Below, piece after piece: positions 8,301 through 16,659 of a DNA stretch of 64,000 nucleotides. The stretch lies in assembly GCA_022701985.1 (NCBI GenBank), contig JAKONK010000068.1:1-64000 (forward strand), written 5' to 3'. The position numbers and the translations under genes were made by a program. The notes under the pieces were generated by a model that was not told the origin of the DNA, did not search any database, and saw nothing but the letters and a program-made list of their open reading frames with translations. How positions within the stretch are numbered: position 1 is the first letter of the stretch; each line of letters starts with the position of its first letter. This DNA comes from Actinomycetales bacterium. Its GTDB lineage: Bacteria > Actinomycetota > Actinomycetes > Actinomycetales > Quadrisphaeraceae.

Positions 8301-8344
8301 GGTCACGACCGGGTCACAGGTGGGTCACGGACGGGTCGCCGGGC
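8301..8344. repeat. Four tandem 11-bp units (GGTCACGACCG type)
   Basis: Units start at 8301, 8312, 8323 and 8334. The first three share GGTCAC and the fourth has GGTCGC; the other five bases vary. They lie in the gap between the divergent lactonase gene and the gene at 8455. The 11-nt period with TCA/TGA at each step is the same phase as the stop-codon arrays found after other genes here. A repressor-binding array is an alternative reading. Confidence 0.6.
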
Positions 8345-8442
8345 CGGTCGGAGGCCCGCAGGGGTGGGGCGAACCGGACTCCAGTCACATCAGTCACACG
8401 AGACACGCCAGCAACGTGGTTCACGGGAGTCTCCTGAACCTC

Positions 8443-8457
8443 TACAGTATCGGCGTG
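8443..8457 (+). promoter_or_regulatory. -10 element placed for a leaderless transcript
   Basis: TACAGT (8443-8448) matches the TANNNT -10 consensus and ends 6 nt before the GTG at 8455. In actinobacteria this spacing is the mark of leaderless mRNAs starting at the start codon. There is no Shine-Dalgarno sequence in front of the GTG, which agrees. Confidence 0.5.
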
Positions 8458-9192
8458 GGCAGCAGCGGGTTCCTCCTCCTGGGGATCGTCGCGCTCTGGG
8501 CGTTCGGCGCGGTCCCGCACTGGGTCCAGCGCCGCGAGCAGCTGGCAGCTGCCTGGCGCGCGGAGGCGAGCGACGACGAGCTGAGGCTGCTGGAGCGGCG
8601 CGAGCTCTCCCGCAGCTCCTCGGCCCCGGTCAGCAGCGCCGGGCGCCTGCTCGCGGCCCCGCGCCCCGCGGCGGTGGCCCCGCAGACCGCCGCCGGCCCG
8701 GCGTCCACGGGGAAGGGGAGCCGGCCGGCGGCCCAGCCCCGCCGCACCGGCCGCGTTCGCCGCGGTCCGGGTGCGCTGCCCGCCGTCGCCGTGCTGCTCG
8801 CCACCGGCCTGGTGGCCGCCGCGCCCGCGGTCCTGGCCGTGCTCGGGGTGGTGCCGCTGAGCGCCGCCCCCGCCGGCCTGCTGCTCCTGGTCGCCGGGGT
8901 CGGTGTGCTGCGCCGCCGCGCGGTGGTCGAGGAGCGCCGCTCCCGGGCCGCCGCGGCCGCGTCGCTGCGCGCCTCCCAGGCCCGCACCCGCGCCGCCCAG
9001 GTCCGCGCCACCCACCGCCGCGCCGACGAGAGCCGCGCCGCCGCCGCCGCTCAGGCAGCCGCTGCCAGCGCCGCCGCTGCCGAGCGCACCTTCGCCGCCG
9101 AGCGCCAGCGCGAGCTGGCCGCGGCTCGCGCCGCCGCCGGTCGCGAGCAGCGCACGGCCGCCGCGCCCCGCCGCCGCGCCGTCGGCGAGTGA
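8455..9192 (+). CDS. Membrane protein with Ala/Arg-rich C-terminal helix, function unknown
   Basis: The protein has 245 residues starting at GTG 8455, chosen because a -10 hexamer sits 6 nt upstream; the open frame continues far upstream but only as an antisense shadow of the lactonase gene. It has one hydrophobic segment at about 5-22 (GFLLLGIVALWAFGAVPHW), a polar linker to about 100, two further membrane segments at about 107-150, and a C-terminal 90 residues of almost pure Ala/Arg/Gln/Glu with the look of a long helix or coiled coil. I do not recognise a domain. It precedes tRNA-Ala and is separate from the operons on each side. Confidence 0.7.
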   Translation: MGSSGFLLLGIVALWAFGAVPHWVQRREQLAAAWRAEASDDELRLLERRELSRSSSAPVSSAGRLLAAPRPAAVAPQTAAGPASTGKGSRPAAQPRRTGRVRRGPGALPAVAVLLATGLVAAAPAVLAVLGVVPLSAAPAGLLLLVAGVGVLRRRAVVEERRSRAAAAASLRASQARTRAAQVRATHRRADESRAAAAAQAAAASAAAAERTFAAERQRELAAARAAAGREQRTAAAPRRRAVGE

Positions 9193-9250
9193 GCCGCGGC
9201 GCCGACGAGAGCCGGGCCGAGGCCCGGGTGGTAGTGTTCGTGCGTCCTTC

Positions 9251-9326
9251 GGGGCTGTGGCGCAATTGGTAGCGCACCTCGGTCGCATCGAGGGGGTTAG
9301 GGGTTCGAGTCCCCTCAGCTCCACCA
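9251..9326 (+). tRNA. tRNA-Ala (anticodon CGC)
   Basis: A 76-nt cloverleaf with encoded CCA. The acceptor stem GGGGCTG pairs with CAGCTCC and includes the G3.U70 wobble that is the identity mark of tRNA-Ala. The D stem is GCGC/GCGC, the anticodon stem CCTCG/CGAGG encloses the loop GTCGCAT (anticodon CGC), and the T arm is GGGG-TTCGAGT-CCCC. It reads GCG, a frequent codon in this genome. No duplicated 3' end that would mark an integrated element was seen in the window. Confidence 0.95.
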
Positions 9327-9328
9327 GC

Positions 9329-9363
9329 AGAACGGCGGTCACCCAGCGGGTGGCCGCCGTTCT
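9329..9363 (+). terminator. Hairpin just after the tRNA
   Basis: The arms agaacggcggtcaccc (9329-9344) and gggtggccgccgttct (9348-9363) pair over 16 positions with one G.T and enclose a 3-nt loop. It starts 3 nt after the tRNA CCA end. There is only a short T-poor tail, as is common for actinobacterial terminators. Confidence 0.75.
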
Positions 9364-9374
9364 CGTTCGTCCGG

Positions 9375-10985
9375 GTGCACGCCCTCCAGGTGCACCGCCG
9401 TGCTGCCGACGACTCGGGTGTGGGTGGGTCCGTGGCGTCTGGTCGCAGCCGGCGGAGCGCGGTGCTGACCGCCCTCGGAGCGGCGCTGGCCCTGGGCGCC
9501 GTGCTCCTGGTGGCCGCCACCGGCCCCGCGCGCCACGTCCTGGGCCTGCCCGACGGCGGGGCCCAGACCGTCGTCGTCCTGACCCTCGTGGTGCTCAGCA
9601 GCGCGGCGACGGCGCTGTGCGGCCTGCGGGCCGTGCGCGTGCTCCGCTCCGGGCGGGGGGCCCGCGGCACCCGCGACGCGGCCCCGTGGCTGGTGTTCAC
9701 CGCCGCGCTGGGGTGCTGGGCCGTCGCCGAGGTGCTGTTCGTGGTCGACGAGCAGCTGCTCGGTCGCGACCCCCGGCTCGACCCGGTGGTCGTCGCCTGG
9801 TTCAGCGCGGCGCCCCTCCTCGCCCCGGTGGGCATGGTGCTCCTCGCGCACGCCGCCCACCCCTCCGCGCCCCGCCTGCGGTGGGTGCTCGACGGCCTGC
9901 TCGCCGGGGGAGGCCTGTTCGTGCTCGGCTGGCTCGCCCTCCTGCAGCCCGCCGTCGCCGGCGGCCGGGTCGCCACCCCGGTGGTCGTGGCCAGCGCCGT
10001 CAGCCTGGCCGGCGTCGTCGCCCTGACCACCGCGGTGCTCGCGCTCGCCGCGCGCTGCCGGCCGTCGGCGGCGGCGCTCCTGTTCACCGCGGGCGCGCTC
10101 GTCGCCGCGGCCACCCAGGCCACCTACCTGCTGCTGGTGCTGACCGGCCGCTTCGCGCCCGGCGGCTGGATCAGCGTCGGCTACGCCGTGGCCCTGGTGG
10201 GGTTCGCCGCCGCCGCCGTCGTCGAGGACGCCCCCGGCGCCGCCCGCACCCAGCCCCGCACCGGTGGGCTCCTGACGGCCCTGCCCCACCTCCCCCTCGT
10301 GCTGGCGGTCCCCGCGGTGCTCGTGACCGGCACCCAGCGGCACCTGGGCGCCGTCGAGGTGGTCAGCACCCTGGTGCTGACGGCCGCGCTGCTGGTGCGC
10401 CAGGGCCTGGTGGTGGCCGAGAACCGCCGCCTGGTCCGCGAGCTCGCGGCCCGGGCGGAGGCGCTGGGGGTGCTCGCCCACACCGACCGGCTCACCGGCC
10501 TGGCCAACCGCGCCGCGCTCACGCAGGCCCTCGAGGAGGCCCTCGACGGCTCCGCGGGCGTCGTCGTCGCCTTCTGCGACCTGGACGGCTTCAAGGGCGT
10601 CAACGACACCCGCGGCCACGCCGCCGGGGACGCGCTGCTCGCGGCCGTGGCACATCGCCTGCTGGGGGCCGTCAGGCCCGAGGACGTCGTGGCCCGCCTC
10701 GGCGGTGACGAGTTCGCCGTGGTCGTCAGGACGGCCCCGGGCGACGACGCGCTCCGCGCCGCCGCCGACCTCCGCGCCCGCCTCGACGCGGCCCTCGCGC
10801 AGCCCCTGGTCGCACAGGGGGCTCCGGGAGGAGCCCACGTGGCCGTGAGCGCCGGCGTGGTGGCCTCCGCCGAGCTCACCGGGAGCGGTCCGGTCACCGC
10901 AGACCTGCTGCTGCGCGAGGCGGACCGCCGCATGTACGCCACCAAGCGGTCGCGCTCCGGCGCGCACCTGGCGCAACAGCGCTGA
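9375..10985 (+). CDS. Membrane-anchored diguanylate cyclase (GGDEF), copy A
   Basis: The protein has up to 536 residues from GTG 9375; GTG 9420 or 9432 are equally possible starts and no ribosome site decides. About eight to nine hydrophobic segments fill residues 20-350, followed by a short coiled linker and a GGDEF domain from about 370. The domain has DRLTGLANRAAL, FCDLDGFKGVND and an intact LGGDEF motif (about 441). RPED five residues before GGDEF is a canonical RxxD inhibitory site. The enzyme should make c-di-GMP from two GTP and be feedback-inhibited. It is paralogous to the next gene in tandem. No EAL or HD-GYP partner is present. Confidence 0.9.
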   Translation: MHALQVHRRAADDSGVGGSVASGRSRRSAVLTALGAALALGAVLLVAATGPARHVLGLPDGGAQTVVVLTLVVLSSAATALCGLRAVRVLRSGRGARGTRDAAPWLVFTAALGCWAVAEVLFVVDEQLLGRDPRLDPVVVAWFSAAPLLAPVGMVLLAHAAHPSAPRLRWVLDGLLAGGGLFVLGWLALLQPAVAGGRVATPVVVASAVSLAGVVALTTAVLALAARCRPSAAALLFTAGALVAAATQATYLLLVLTGRFAPGGWISVGYAVALVGFAAAAVVEDAPGAARTQPRTGGLLTALPHLPLVLAVPAVLVTGTQRHLGAVEVVSTLVLTAALLVRQGLVVAENRRLVRELAARAEALGVLAHTDRLTGLANRAALTQALEEALDGSAGVVVAFCDLDGFKGVNDTRGHAAGDALLAAVAHRLLGAVRPEDVVARLGGDEFAVVVRTAPGDDALRAAADLRARLDAALAQPLVAQGAPGGAHVAVSAGVVASAELTGSGPVTADLLLREADRRMYATKRSRSGAHLAQQR

Positions 10986-11047
10986 GCCGTCCGGGTGGTG
11001 CCGGGCCCGCATCCTCCGGACCGTCGTCCCGCCGTCGATGGGAGGAG

Positions 11048-12601
11048 GTGACCTCCACCGCCGCACCCCGGGGCCGACGCGCCCCGGACCGCGTGCTGCG
11101 CCGGGCGGTCCCCCTGGCGGCGGTCCCCGTCCTGCTCGTGGTGCTCGCGGTGCCGCTCTCGGTGCTGCTCCGCCTGCCCGACACCGTCCCGACCGCCGTC
11201 GTCGGCCTCACCGAGGCCCTGGTCGCGGCCGTGGCTGCCCTCACGACGGCCCGTCGCGGGCTGCGGGAGCGCGGTGGCCAGCGCGCCGGGTGGTGGGTCT
11301 TCTCCTCGGCGTGCGCCTCGTGGTGCGCCGGCCAGCTCGTCTTCGCCGGCTACGAGGCCGTGCTCCACCGGGAGGTGCCCCCGGTCTCGGCGGCCGACGC
11401 CGGGTTCCTCGGCTTCTCGGTGCTGGCCCCCGCGGGCGTGCTGCTGCTCGCCCAGGGGCGCCTGCGCGCCGCGTCGCGGGTGCGCGGCGTGCTCGACGGG
11501 CTCATCGCGGCCGGTGCGCTGGGCGTGCTGAGCTGGACGCTGCTCCTGCGCCCGATCGTCGGCAGCGGCGACGAGCTGGTCGCGGTCCTCGTCTCCACCG
11601 CCTACCCCGTCGGCGACGTGCTCGTCCTCGCGGTGGGCACCACCGTGCTCGCCCGCTCGGGAGCCAGCCGCGCCCTGACCGCCCTGGTGGTCGGGGCGTC
11701 GCTGATGGCCCTGGGCGACTCCGCCTACGTCTACCTGCGCCTCGCGGGCGCCTTCACCACCGGCGGCCCCGCCGACGTCCTCTGGACGGCGGCCTTCGCC
11801 GTGATGGCGGTCGCCGCCGTGCTCAGCGGGCGCGGCCCCGGCAGCAGCGCCATGGTGCGCACCTCCGTGGCGGCGCACGTGCTGCCCTACGTGCCGTTCG
11901 CCGTCACCTGCCTGGTGCTGGTGGAGGAGAGCTCGCGCCGCCCCCTGACGGCCCCGCTGCTGGCCTCCGCGGCCGCGCTGGTGCTGCTGGTGCTGGCGCG
12001 CCAGGCGCTCGTGGTCGTCGACAACGTCGCCCTGACCCGTGAGCTGCAGGAGCGCTCCCGCGCCCTGGCCGACCTCGCCTACTCCGACCCGCTCACCGGC
12101 GTGGCGAACCGCGCCGCCTTCACGCGCGCCCTGACCGCTGCGCTCGACGAGGGCCCGCCGGTGGTCGCCGCCTTCTGCGACCTCGACGCCTTCAAGGCCG
12201 TCAACGACCTCGCGGGCCACGGCACCGGTGACGGCCTGCTCGTCGCCGTCGCCGCCCGGCTCCGGCAGGTGGTGCGCCCCGTCGACGTCGTCGCCAGGCT
12301 CGGCGGTGACGAGTTCGCCGTGCTGGTCGTCGACGACGGCGGTGGGCACCGCCCCGCGCACGAGGCCGCCGCAGAGCTGCGCGAGCGCCTGGAGACCGCC
12401 CTGTCGGTGCCCTTCAGCCTCGCCCCCGAGCTCTCGGGCCTGGCCACCTCGCCCGAGGTGGTGCGGGTCCTCGACGCCGTCTCCGCCAGCGTCGGCGCGG
12501 TCTCCTCCGCCGAGCTCGGCAGGCCCACCGCCGAGCAGCTGGTGGGTGCCGCCGACCAGCGCATGTACGCCGTCAAGCGCGGCCGGCGCGTCCTGCGCTG
12601 A
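11048..12601 (+). CDS. Membrane-anchored diguanylate cyclase (GGDEF), copy B
   Basis: The protein has 517 residues from GTG 11048. The G-rich GGAGGA directly in front lies closer than ideal, so GTG 11092 is an alternative start. The layout matches copy A: a multi-pass membrane region to about residue 330, a linker, then DPLTGVANRAAF, FCDLDAFKAVND and LGGDEF at about 418. RPVD precedes it at the RxxD inhibitory position. The catalytic signature is intact, so it should be an active, inhibitable cyclase. The high similarity to copy A in the linker and cyclase domain, and the 62-bp gap, point to a tandem duplication. The membrane sensory part has diverged more. Confidence 0.88.
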   Translation: MTSTAAPRGRRAPDRVLRRAVPLAAVPVLLVVLAVPLSVLLRLPDTVPTAVVGLTEALVAAVAALTTARRGLRERGGQRAGWWVFSSACASWCAGQLVFAGYEAVLHREVPPVSAADAGFLGFSVLAPAGVLLLAQGRLRAASRVRGVLDGLIAAGALGVLSWTLLLRPIVGSGDELVAVLVSTAYPVGDVLVLAVGTTVLARSGASRALTALVVGASLMALGDSAYVYLRLAGAFTTGGPADVLWTAAFAVMAVAAVLSGRGPGSSAMVRTSVAAHVLPYVPFAVTCLVLVEESSRRPLTAPLLASAAALVLLVLARQALVVVDNVALTRELQERSRALADLAYSDPLTGVANRAAFTRALTAALDEGPPVVAAFCDLDAFKAVNDLAGHGTGDGLLVAVAARLRQVVRPVDVVARLGGDEFAVLVVDDGGGHRPAHEAAAELRERLETALSVPFSLAPELSGLATSPEVVRVLDAVSASVGAVSSAELGRPTAEQLVGAADQRMYAVKRGRRVLR

Positions 12602-12602
12602 G

Positions 12603-12628
12603 ACCGCCCGGGCAGCGCTGCGGGCGGT
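12603..12628 (+). terminator. Hairpin after the second cyclase gene
   Basis: ACCGCCCG (12603-12610) pairs perfectly with CGGGCGGT (12621-12628) around a 10-nt loop. It starts 2 nt after the TGA of the cyclase gene. The 12629-12670 stretch beyond it holds four imperfect GACACC-type units (minus-strand sense) up to the stop of the next, convergent gene. Confidence 0.65.
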
Positions 12629-12667
12629 GTCTCAGACGGTGTCCGGGCCGGTGTCCCAGGAGGTGTC

Positions 12668-13699
12668 TCAGGAGGTGGCCGCCCGGACCGCCGGCGCGAC
12701 CTCCGTGCCCAGCAGCTCGATCGCCCGCAGCACCTCGCGGTGCGGCGTGGTGCCGGGGGAGACGTGCAGCATGAACCTGTCGATGCCGAGCACCTCGCTG
12801 TTGAACAGGATCTTCTCGGTCACCTCCGCCGGGCTCCCCACGAACAGCGCGCCCCGCTTCGTGCGGCCGGCCTCGAACTGCGGCCGGTTCAGGGGCGGCC
12901 ACCCGCGCTCGCGGCCCAGCTGGTCCATGACCACCTTGTAGGGGCCGTAGAAGGCGTCGACGGCGGCCTGCGAGGTGTCGGCGACGAACCCGTGGCTGTG
13001 CGAGGCCACGGGCAGGGCCATCGGGTCGTGACCGCCCTGCACCGCCGCGCGGTGGAACAGGTCGACCAGGGGGGCGAAGCGCTCCGGCTGCCCGCCGATG
13101 ATGGCCAGCGCCAGCGGCAGGCCTCGCACCCCGGCCCGCACCACCGACTCGGGGTTGCCGCCCACGCCCACCCACACCGGCAGCGGCTGCTGGAGCGCCC
13201 GGGGCTGCACCACCACGCCGTCGAGCGCGGCGCGGTGCTTCCCGCTCCACGTGGTGGGCCCGTCCTCGCGCAGCGCGAGCAGCAGGTCGAGCTTCTCGGT
13301 GAAGAGCTCGTCGTAGTCGGCGAGGTCGTAGCCGAACAGGGGGAACGACTCGATGAAGGAGCCCCGGCCCGCCAGCACCTCCGCCCGGCCGCCCGAGAGC
13401 AGGTCGAGGGTGGCGTACTGCTGGTACACCCGCACCGGGTCCTCGCTGGAGAGCACCGTGACAGCGCTGGTCAGGCGGATCCGCTGCGTGCGGGCCGCGG
13501 CGGCCGCCAGCACCACCGCCGGCGCGGACGAGGCGTAGTCGGGCCGGTGGTGCTCACCCAGGCCGTACACGTCCAGGCCGACCTGGTCGGCCAGGACGAC
13601 CTCCTCGACCACCTCGGCGAGGCGCTGCCGCGCACTGGGGACGGCGCCGGTGACCGGGTCGGGGGTGGTCTCCGCGAACGAGCTGATGCCGATCTCCAC
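12668..13699 (-). CDS. LLM-class (luciferase-like) flavin-dependent oxidoreductase
   Basis: The protein has 343 residues from ATG 13699. The bacterial-luciferase-like TIM barrel is recognisable from [15 protein letters not shown], the [15 protein letters not shown] block near residue 47 (the conserved His-His segment by the flavin), [23 protein letters not shown] and [15 protein letters not shown]. Family members use reduced FMN or F420. The close relatives annotated as putative alkanal monooxygenases have the same start. It stands alone, convergent with the cyclase pair. The substrate is unknown and it is probably soluble. Confidence 0.87.
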   Translation of the reverse strand: MEIGISSFAETTPDPVTGAVPSARQRLAEVVEEVVLADQVGLDVYGLGEHHRPDYASSAPAVVLAAAAARTQRIRLTSAVTVLSSEDPVRVYQQYATLDLLSGGRAEVLAGRGSFIESFPLFGYDLADYDELFTEKLDLLLALREDGPTTWSGKHRAALDGVVVQPRALQQPLPVWVGVGGNPESVVRAGVRGLPLALAIIGGQPERFAPLVDLFHRAAVQGGHDPMALPVASHSHGFVADTSQAAVDAFYGPYKVVMDQLGRERGWPPLNRPQFEAGRTKRGALFVGSPAEVTEKILFNSEVLGIDRFMLHVSPGTTPHREVLRAIELLGTEVAPAVRAATS

Positions 13700-13758
13700 C
13701 CCCCGACGCTAGGCCAACCCCGCCCGGGCGCCCGCCCCCACCCGGTTCGACGGGGTCC

Positions 13759-14208
13759 GTGCCCTCCTTCCTCGACCAGGCGCGCCACCGGGAGGTGCAT
13801 CTCGCCGCCGGGGGGGGGCGTCACCCTCCTCGCCCTCGTCCTGGTGGGCCGGCTCCTGCTGCGCCCGGCCCCCGCCGTCCCCGACGGCGGCACCACGCCG
13901 CTGGCCGGGTCCACCAGGGCCTCCGCCGCCCAGACGACCGCGGTGGGCCCCGCCGCCACCGAGGAGCCGGGCACCGCGGCGGCGGCCCCGAGCACGCCGG
14001 CGGCACAGCCCGCCCCGGCGCTGACCGTCGCGCCCCCCACCACCGCGACCGCCGGTCCCCTCGCCTCCGTGCCCGGGGGGGCGCAGGTGCTCTTCGTCGG
14101 CGACGGCATCGACCCCTCCGGCGCGGCGAACGACTGGTCGGCGCTGGCCGCCAGCACCCTCGGCCCGCGGGGACGCCGGTGCAGCGGCTCCTGTCCGCAC
14201 CGCAGTGA
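13759..14208 (+). pseudogene. Frameshifted gene for a secreted or anchored protein
   Basis: The ATG at 13759 opens a frame that reads MPSFLDQARHREVHLAAGG up to a run of nine G at about 13810. After the run the coding-like sequence continues in the next frame as VTLLALVLVGRLLL (a membrane/signal segment), an Ala/Pro/Thr-rich linker, then VLFVGDGIDPSGAANDWSALAAS, which resembles the first block of SGNH-hydrolase-like domains. Near 14165 the sense again seems to change frame, ending GTPVQRLLSAPQ at the TGA 14206-14208. Two shifts and the loss of the rest of any catalytic domain suggest a decayed gene. A phase-variable G run or a sequencing error could also explain the first shift. Confidence 0.45.
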
Positions 14209-14240
14209 CCCCGCGCTGACCCACCCCGGACCCGCTCCGC

Positions 14241-14462
14241 CCGTGATCTCGGGCTCGCGGCCGCCCGGTGCCGCTCGCCTGCCGGACCCGGCCCCTGCTG
14301 ACTGGCACAGGGCCACCCCGTGCCAGTAGGAGTGGCACGGGGCCACCCCGTGCCACTCGGGGAGTGGTGCAGATCCCCCCAGGGGGCGGGCCGTGGGGCC
14401 TGGAGGTGCAGACCGGTGGCTCGCCGGCCGTTCGCCTGGTGGCCGGGTGCCCACGATCACGG
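14241..14462. repeat. 222-bp element with imperfect 22-bp terminal inverted repeats and two internal palindromes
   Basis: The ends ccgtgatctcgggctcgcgg.. (14241-14262) and its inverted partner (14441-14462) match at 18 of 22 positions and begin with CCGTGATC. Inside are two tandem near-identical hairpins: 14302-14326 (arms CTGGCACAGGG/CCCCGTGCCAG, one mismatch) and 14331-14357 (arms AGTGGCACGGGG/CCCCGTGCCACT, perfect), both with the loop CCA. No open frame inside looks coding. The layout resembles a small non-autonomous mobile element or REP/BIME-type repeat. No target-site duplication was recognised. Confidence 0.6.
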
Positions 14463-14523
14463 TCGGGAGGGGGTCTGACCTGCGAGGCTGCAGTTCTGGC
14501 AGCTGCACGCCGATGCACTCCGT

Positions 14524-14952
14524 GTGACCGAGCAGACCACCGCCACCGCCAGCCCCGCCGCCTCCGGGACCGCGGGCGGCACGGCCCTGGCCGCTCCGGT
14601 GGTCGTCACCACCGCCCCGGTGCTGCCCCGGCCCGCGGCCACCCCGGACACCTTCACCTTCACCGCCCCGCCGGCAGCGCGCCACGCGCCCGCACCGGTC
14701 CGCCCCGCCGCGGTGCGCCTCACCTGGCTGTGGACGGCGACGGCGGTGGCCGTCGGCGTGCTGACGGCCTTCTTCGTGCTCATCGTGTCCGGCCGCGTGG
14801 TCACCGAGGGGCCGGTGGTCGCGGTGCTGACGCGCACCCACGGCATCCACCTGGGCGACCTGCTCGCCCTCGGCCTGTGGTGCGCCGCGACCGGCGCCCT
14901 GCTCGTCAACGCCCTGGTCACGACCGCCGCCGTCCGCGGCGACCGCAACTGA
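14524..14952 (+). CDS. Small membrane protein, function unknown
   Basis: The protein has 142 residues from GTG 14524. The first 65 residues are Ala/Thr/Pro-rich and probably disordered. Two membrane segments follow at about 73-97 (WTATAVAVGVLTAFFVLIV) and 115-135. A conserved-looking extracellular or cytoplasmic loop GRVVTEGPVVAVLTRTHGIHLGD lies between them. I do not recognise the family. The stop is followed by two further ctgacccgccg-type units that place TGA in the other two frames, and the gene is convergent with the mannosyltransferase gene. Confidence 0.7.
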   Translation: MTEQTTATASPAASGTAGGTALAAPVVVTTAPVLPRPAATPDTFTFTAPPAARHAPAPVRPAAVRLTWLWTATAVAVGVLTAFFVLIVSGRVVTEGPVVAVLTRTHGIHLGDLLALGLWCAATGALLVNALVTTAAVRGDRN

Positions 14953-14974
14953 CCCGCCGCTGACCCGCCGCTGA
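14950..14974 (+). repeat. Three-frame stop array (11-bp units)
   Basis: TGA occurs at 14950 (the real stop), 14961 and 14972. The 11-bp unit is repeated, so the three stops fall in frames 0, +2 and +1. Confidence 0.75.
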
Positions 14975-14981
14975 CCCGGCC

Positions 14982-16604
14982 TCAGATCCAGGAGGCGAAC
15001 CACATCCTGGCGCGCCACGCGTCGTAGGTGATCAGCTGCGCCGTCCACACCGGCCAGAAGTACGACGCGGCCACCAGCGCCAGCACCACGAGCGCCCCGC
15101 CGCCCGCCGCGCCCCCGGCCCGCCGGGCCCGCGGGGCTCCCGCCGGCCCGAGGAGCAGCCCGCAGCAGTAGGCGAGCGCGAGCACCACGAAGGGCGCGAA
15201 GACGACGGCGTAGAACTGGAAGATCGTGCGGTCTCCGACCGTGAACCACGGCAGCCACCCCGCGGCCACCCCGGCGAGCACGGCACCGGCGCGCCAGTCG
15301 CGCCGCAGCGCCCAGCAGAAGAGCAGCACGAGCAGCGCCACGCACCCGGCCCACCACACCACGGGGTTGCCCAGGGAGGTGATCGCCTCGGTGCACGAGT
15401 CGGCGCCGCAGCCGGTGAGCCCCTGGGCCTGGCCCTGGTAGTAGAACGACGTCGGCCGCCCCTGCACCATCCACGCCCACGGCGACGACTCGTAGGCGTG
15501 GGGCGAGTCCAGCCCGGTGTGGAACGCCCACATGTCCTGGTGGTACTTCCACAGCGACCGCAGCGCCGGCGGCAGCCACTGCACCCCCTCACCGGGGTTC
15601 TCGGCGGCCCAGCTCCGCAGGTGCCCGGTGGTGGAGGCGAACCACCCCGCCCAGCTCGCGGTGTAGACCACCAGCACGGTCGGCAGGGCCACGAGCGCCG
15701 CGGGCACCCCGTCGCGCCACAGGCCGGACCACCACTGCGGCAGGCCCGCGCGCCGGCGCGCGGACACGTCCCACAGCACGCTCATCAGCAGGAACAGGGC
15801 CATGAAGTACAGGCCCGACCACTTCACCCCGCACGCCAGCCCCAGCGCCACCGCCGCGGCGAGGCGCCACGGGCGCCACCACAGCCGCACCCGCAGGGGA
15901 CCGCCGCCCACCCGCGAGCGGGCCAGCGCCTCCGCCAGCCGGGCGCGGGAGGAGTCCCTGTCGAGCAGCAGCAGCCCGAACGCCACCAGCACCCAGAACC
16001 CCAGGAAGACGTCGAGGATGCCGGTGCGGCTCATCACCAGGTGCAGCCCGTCGACGGCGAGCAGCAGCCCCGCCGTCGTCCCCAGCAGGGTCGAGCCCAG
16101 CAGCCGGCGCCCGATCCGCGCGACGAGCAGCACGCCGAGGGTGCCGACCAGCGCTGCGGAGAACCGCCACCCGAACGCGCTCTGCACCCCGAACAGGTGC
16201 TCGCCGAGCGCGATCATCCACTTGCCCACCGGCGGGTGGACCACGTAGTCGCCCTGGGAGGTGTAGACGTCGACGTTCCCGGCTGCGAAGTCGACGTCGG
16301 TGCCCTCGGGCCAGCGCATCTCGATGCCGGTGGCGAGCATCGTCCAGGCGTTGCGGACGTAGTAGGTCTCGTCGAAGACCAGCTGGTGGGGGGTGCCGAG
16401 GTGCCAGAACCTCAGGACGCCGGCCAGTGCGGCGACCGCCAGCGGCCACAGCCACCCCGTGAGGCGCTCCCGCGCCGTCGTCGCCAGCGGCGGGCCCAGG
16501 AGCCGTTCGCGCTCGGCGGCCACCACCGCGGCGTCGGGCTCGCTCGCGGTGCGGCGCGGGCGCGGGGAGTCCCGGCGCCGCTCGAGGGTGGCGGTCACGG
16601 GCAC
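14982..16604 (-). CDS. Dolichyl-phosphate-mannose-type protein O-mannosyltransferase (GT39)
   Basis: The protein has 540 residues from GTG 16604; a second GTG two codons later is possible. It is a polytopic GT-C enzyme of the actinobacterial PMT type. LVFDETYYVRNAW near residue 76-86 carries the catalytic Asp-Glu pair (about D78-E79) of the first extracytoplasmic loop, and VVHPPVGKWMIALGEHLFG (about 121-139) is the second signature. About ten membrane helices follow, ending in FASWI. These enzymes transfer mannose from polyprenyl-phosphate-mannose to Ser/Thr of exported proteins, coupled to Sec export. In actinobacteria the gene often lies next to rsmI, which is also in this window, 6.5 kb away. 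Confidence 0.92.
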   Translation of the reverse strand: MPVTATLERRRDSPRPRRTASEPDAAVVAAERERLLGPPLATTARERLTGWLWPLAVAALAGVLRFWHLGTPHQLVFDETYYVRNAWTMLATGIEMRWPEGTDVDFAAGNVDVYTSQGDYVVHPPVGKWMIALGEHLFGVQSAFGWRFSAALVGTLGVLLVARIGRRLLGSTLLGTTAGLLLAVDGLHLVMSRTGILDVFLGFWVLVAFGLLLLDRDSSRARLAEALARSRVGGGPLRVRLWWRPWRLAAAVALGLACGVKWSGLYFMALFLLMSVLWDVSARRRAGLPQWWSGLWRDGVPAALVALPTVLVVYTASWAGWFASTTGHLRSWAAENPGEGVQWLPPALRSLWKYHQDMWAFHTGLDSPHAYESSPWAWMVQGRPTSFYYQGQAQGLTGCGADSCTEAITSLGNPVVWWAGCVALLVLLFCWALRRDWRAGAVLAGVAAGWLPWFTVGDRTIFQFYAVVFAPFVVLALAYCCGLLLGPAGAPRARRAGGAAGGGALVVLALVAASYFWPVWTAQLITYDAWRARMWFASWI

Positions 16605-16659
16605 ATCCTCGCCCGAGCGGCTGGGAGCGCGGGGCGGTCCCGCACCGATCGCCGGGGCC

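Noticed and set aside
9251-9326. tRNA-Ala as the attachment site of an integrated element
   Set aside because: No integrase gene and no duplicate of the tRNA 3' end was seen in the window, and the genes on both sides look resident.
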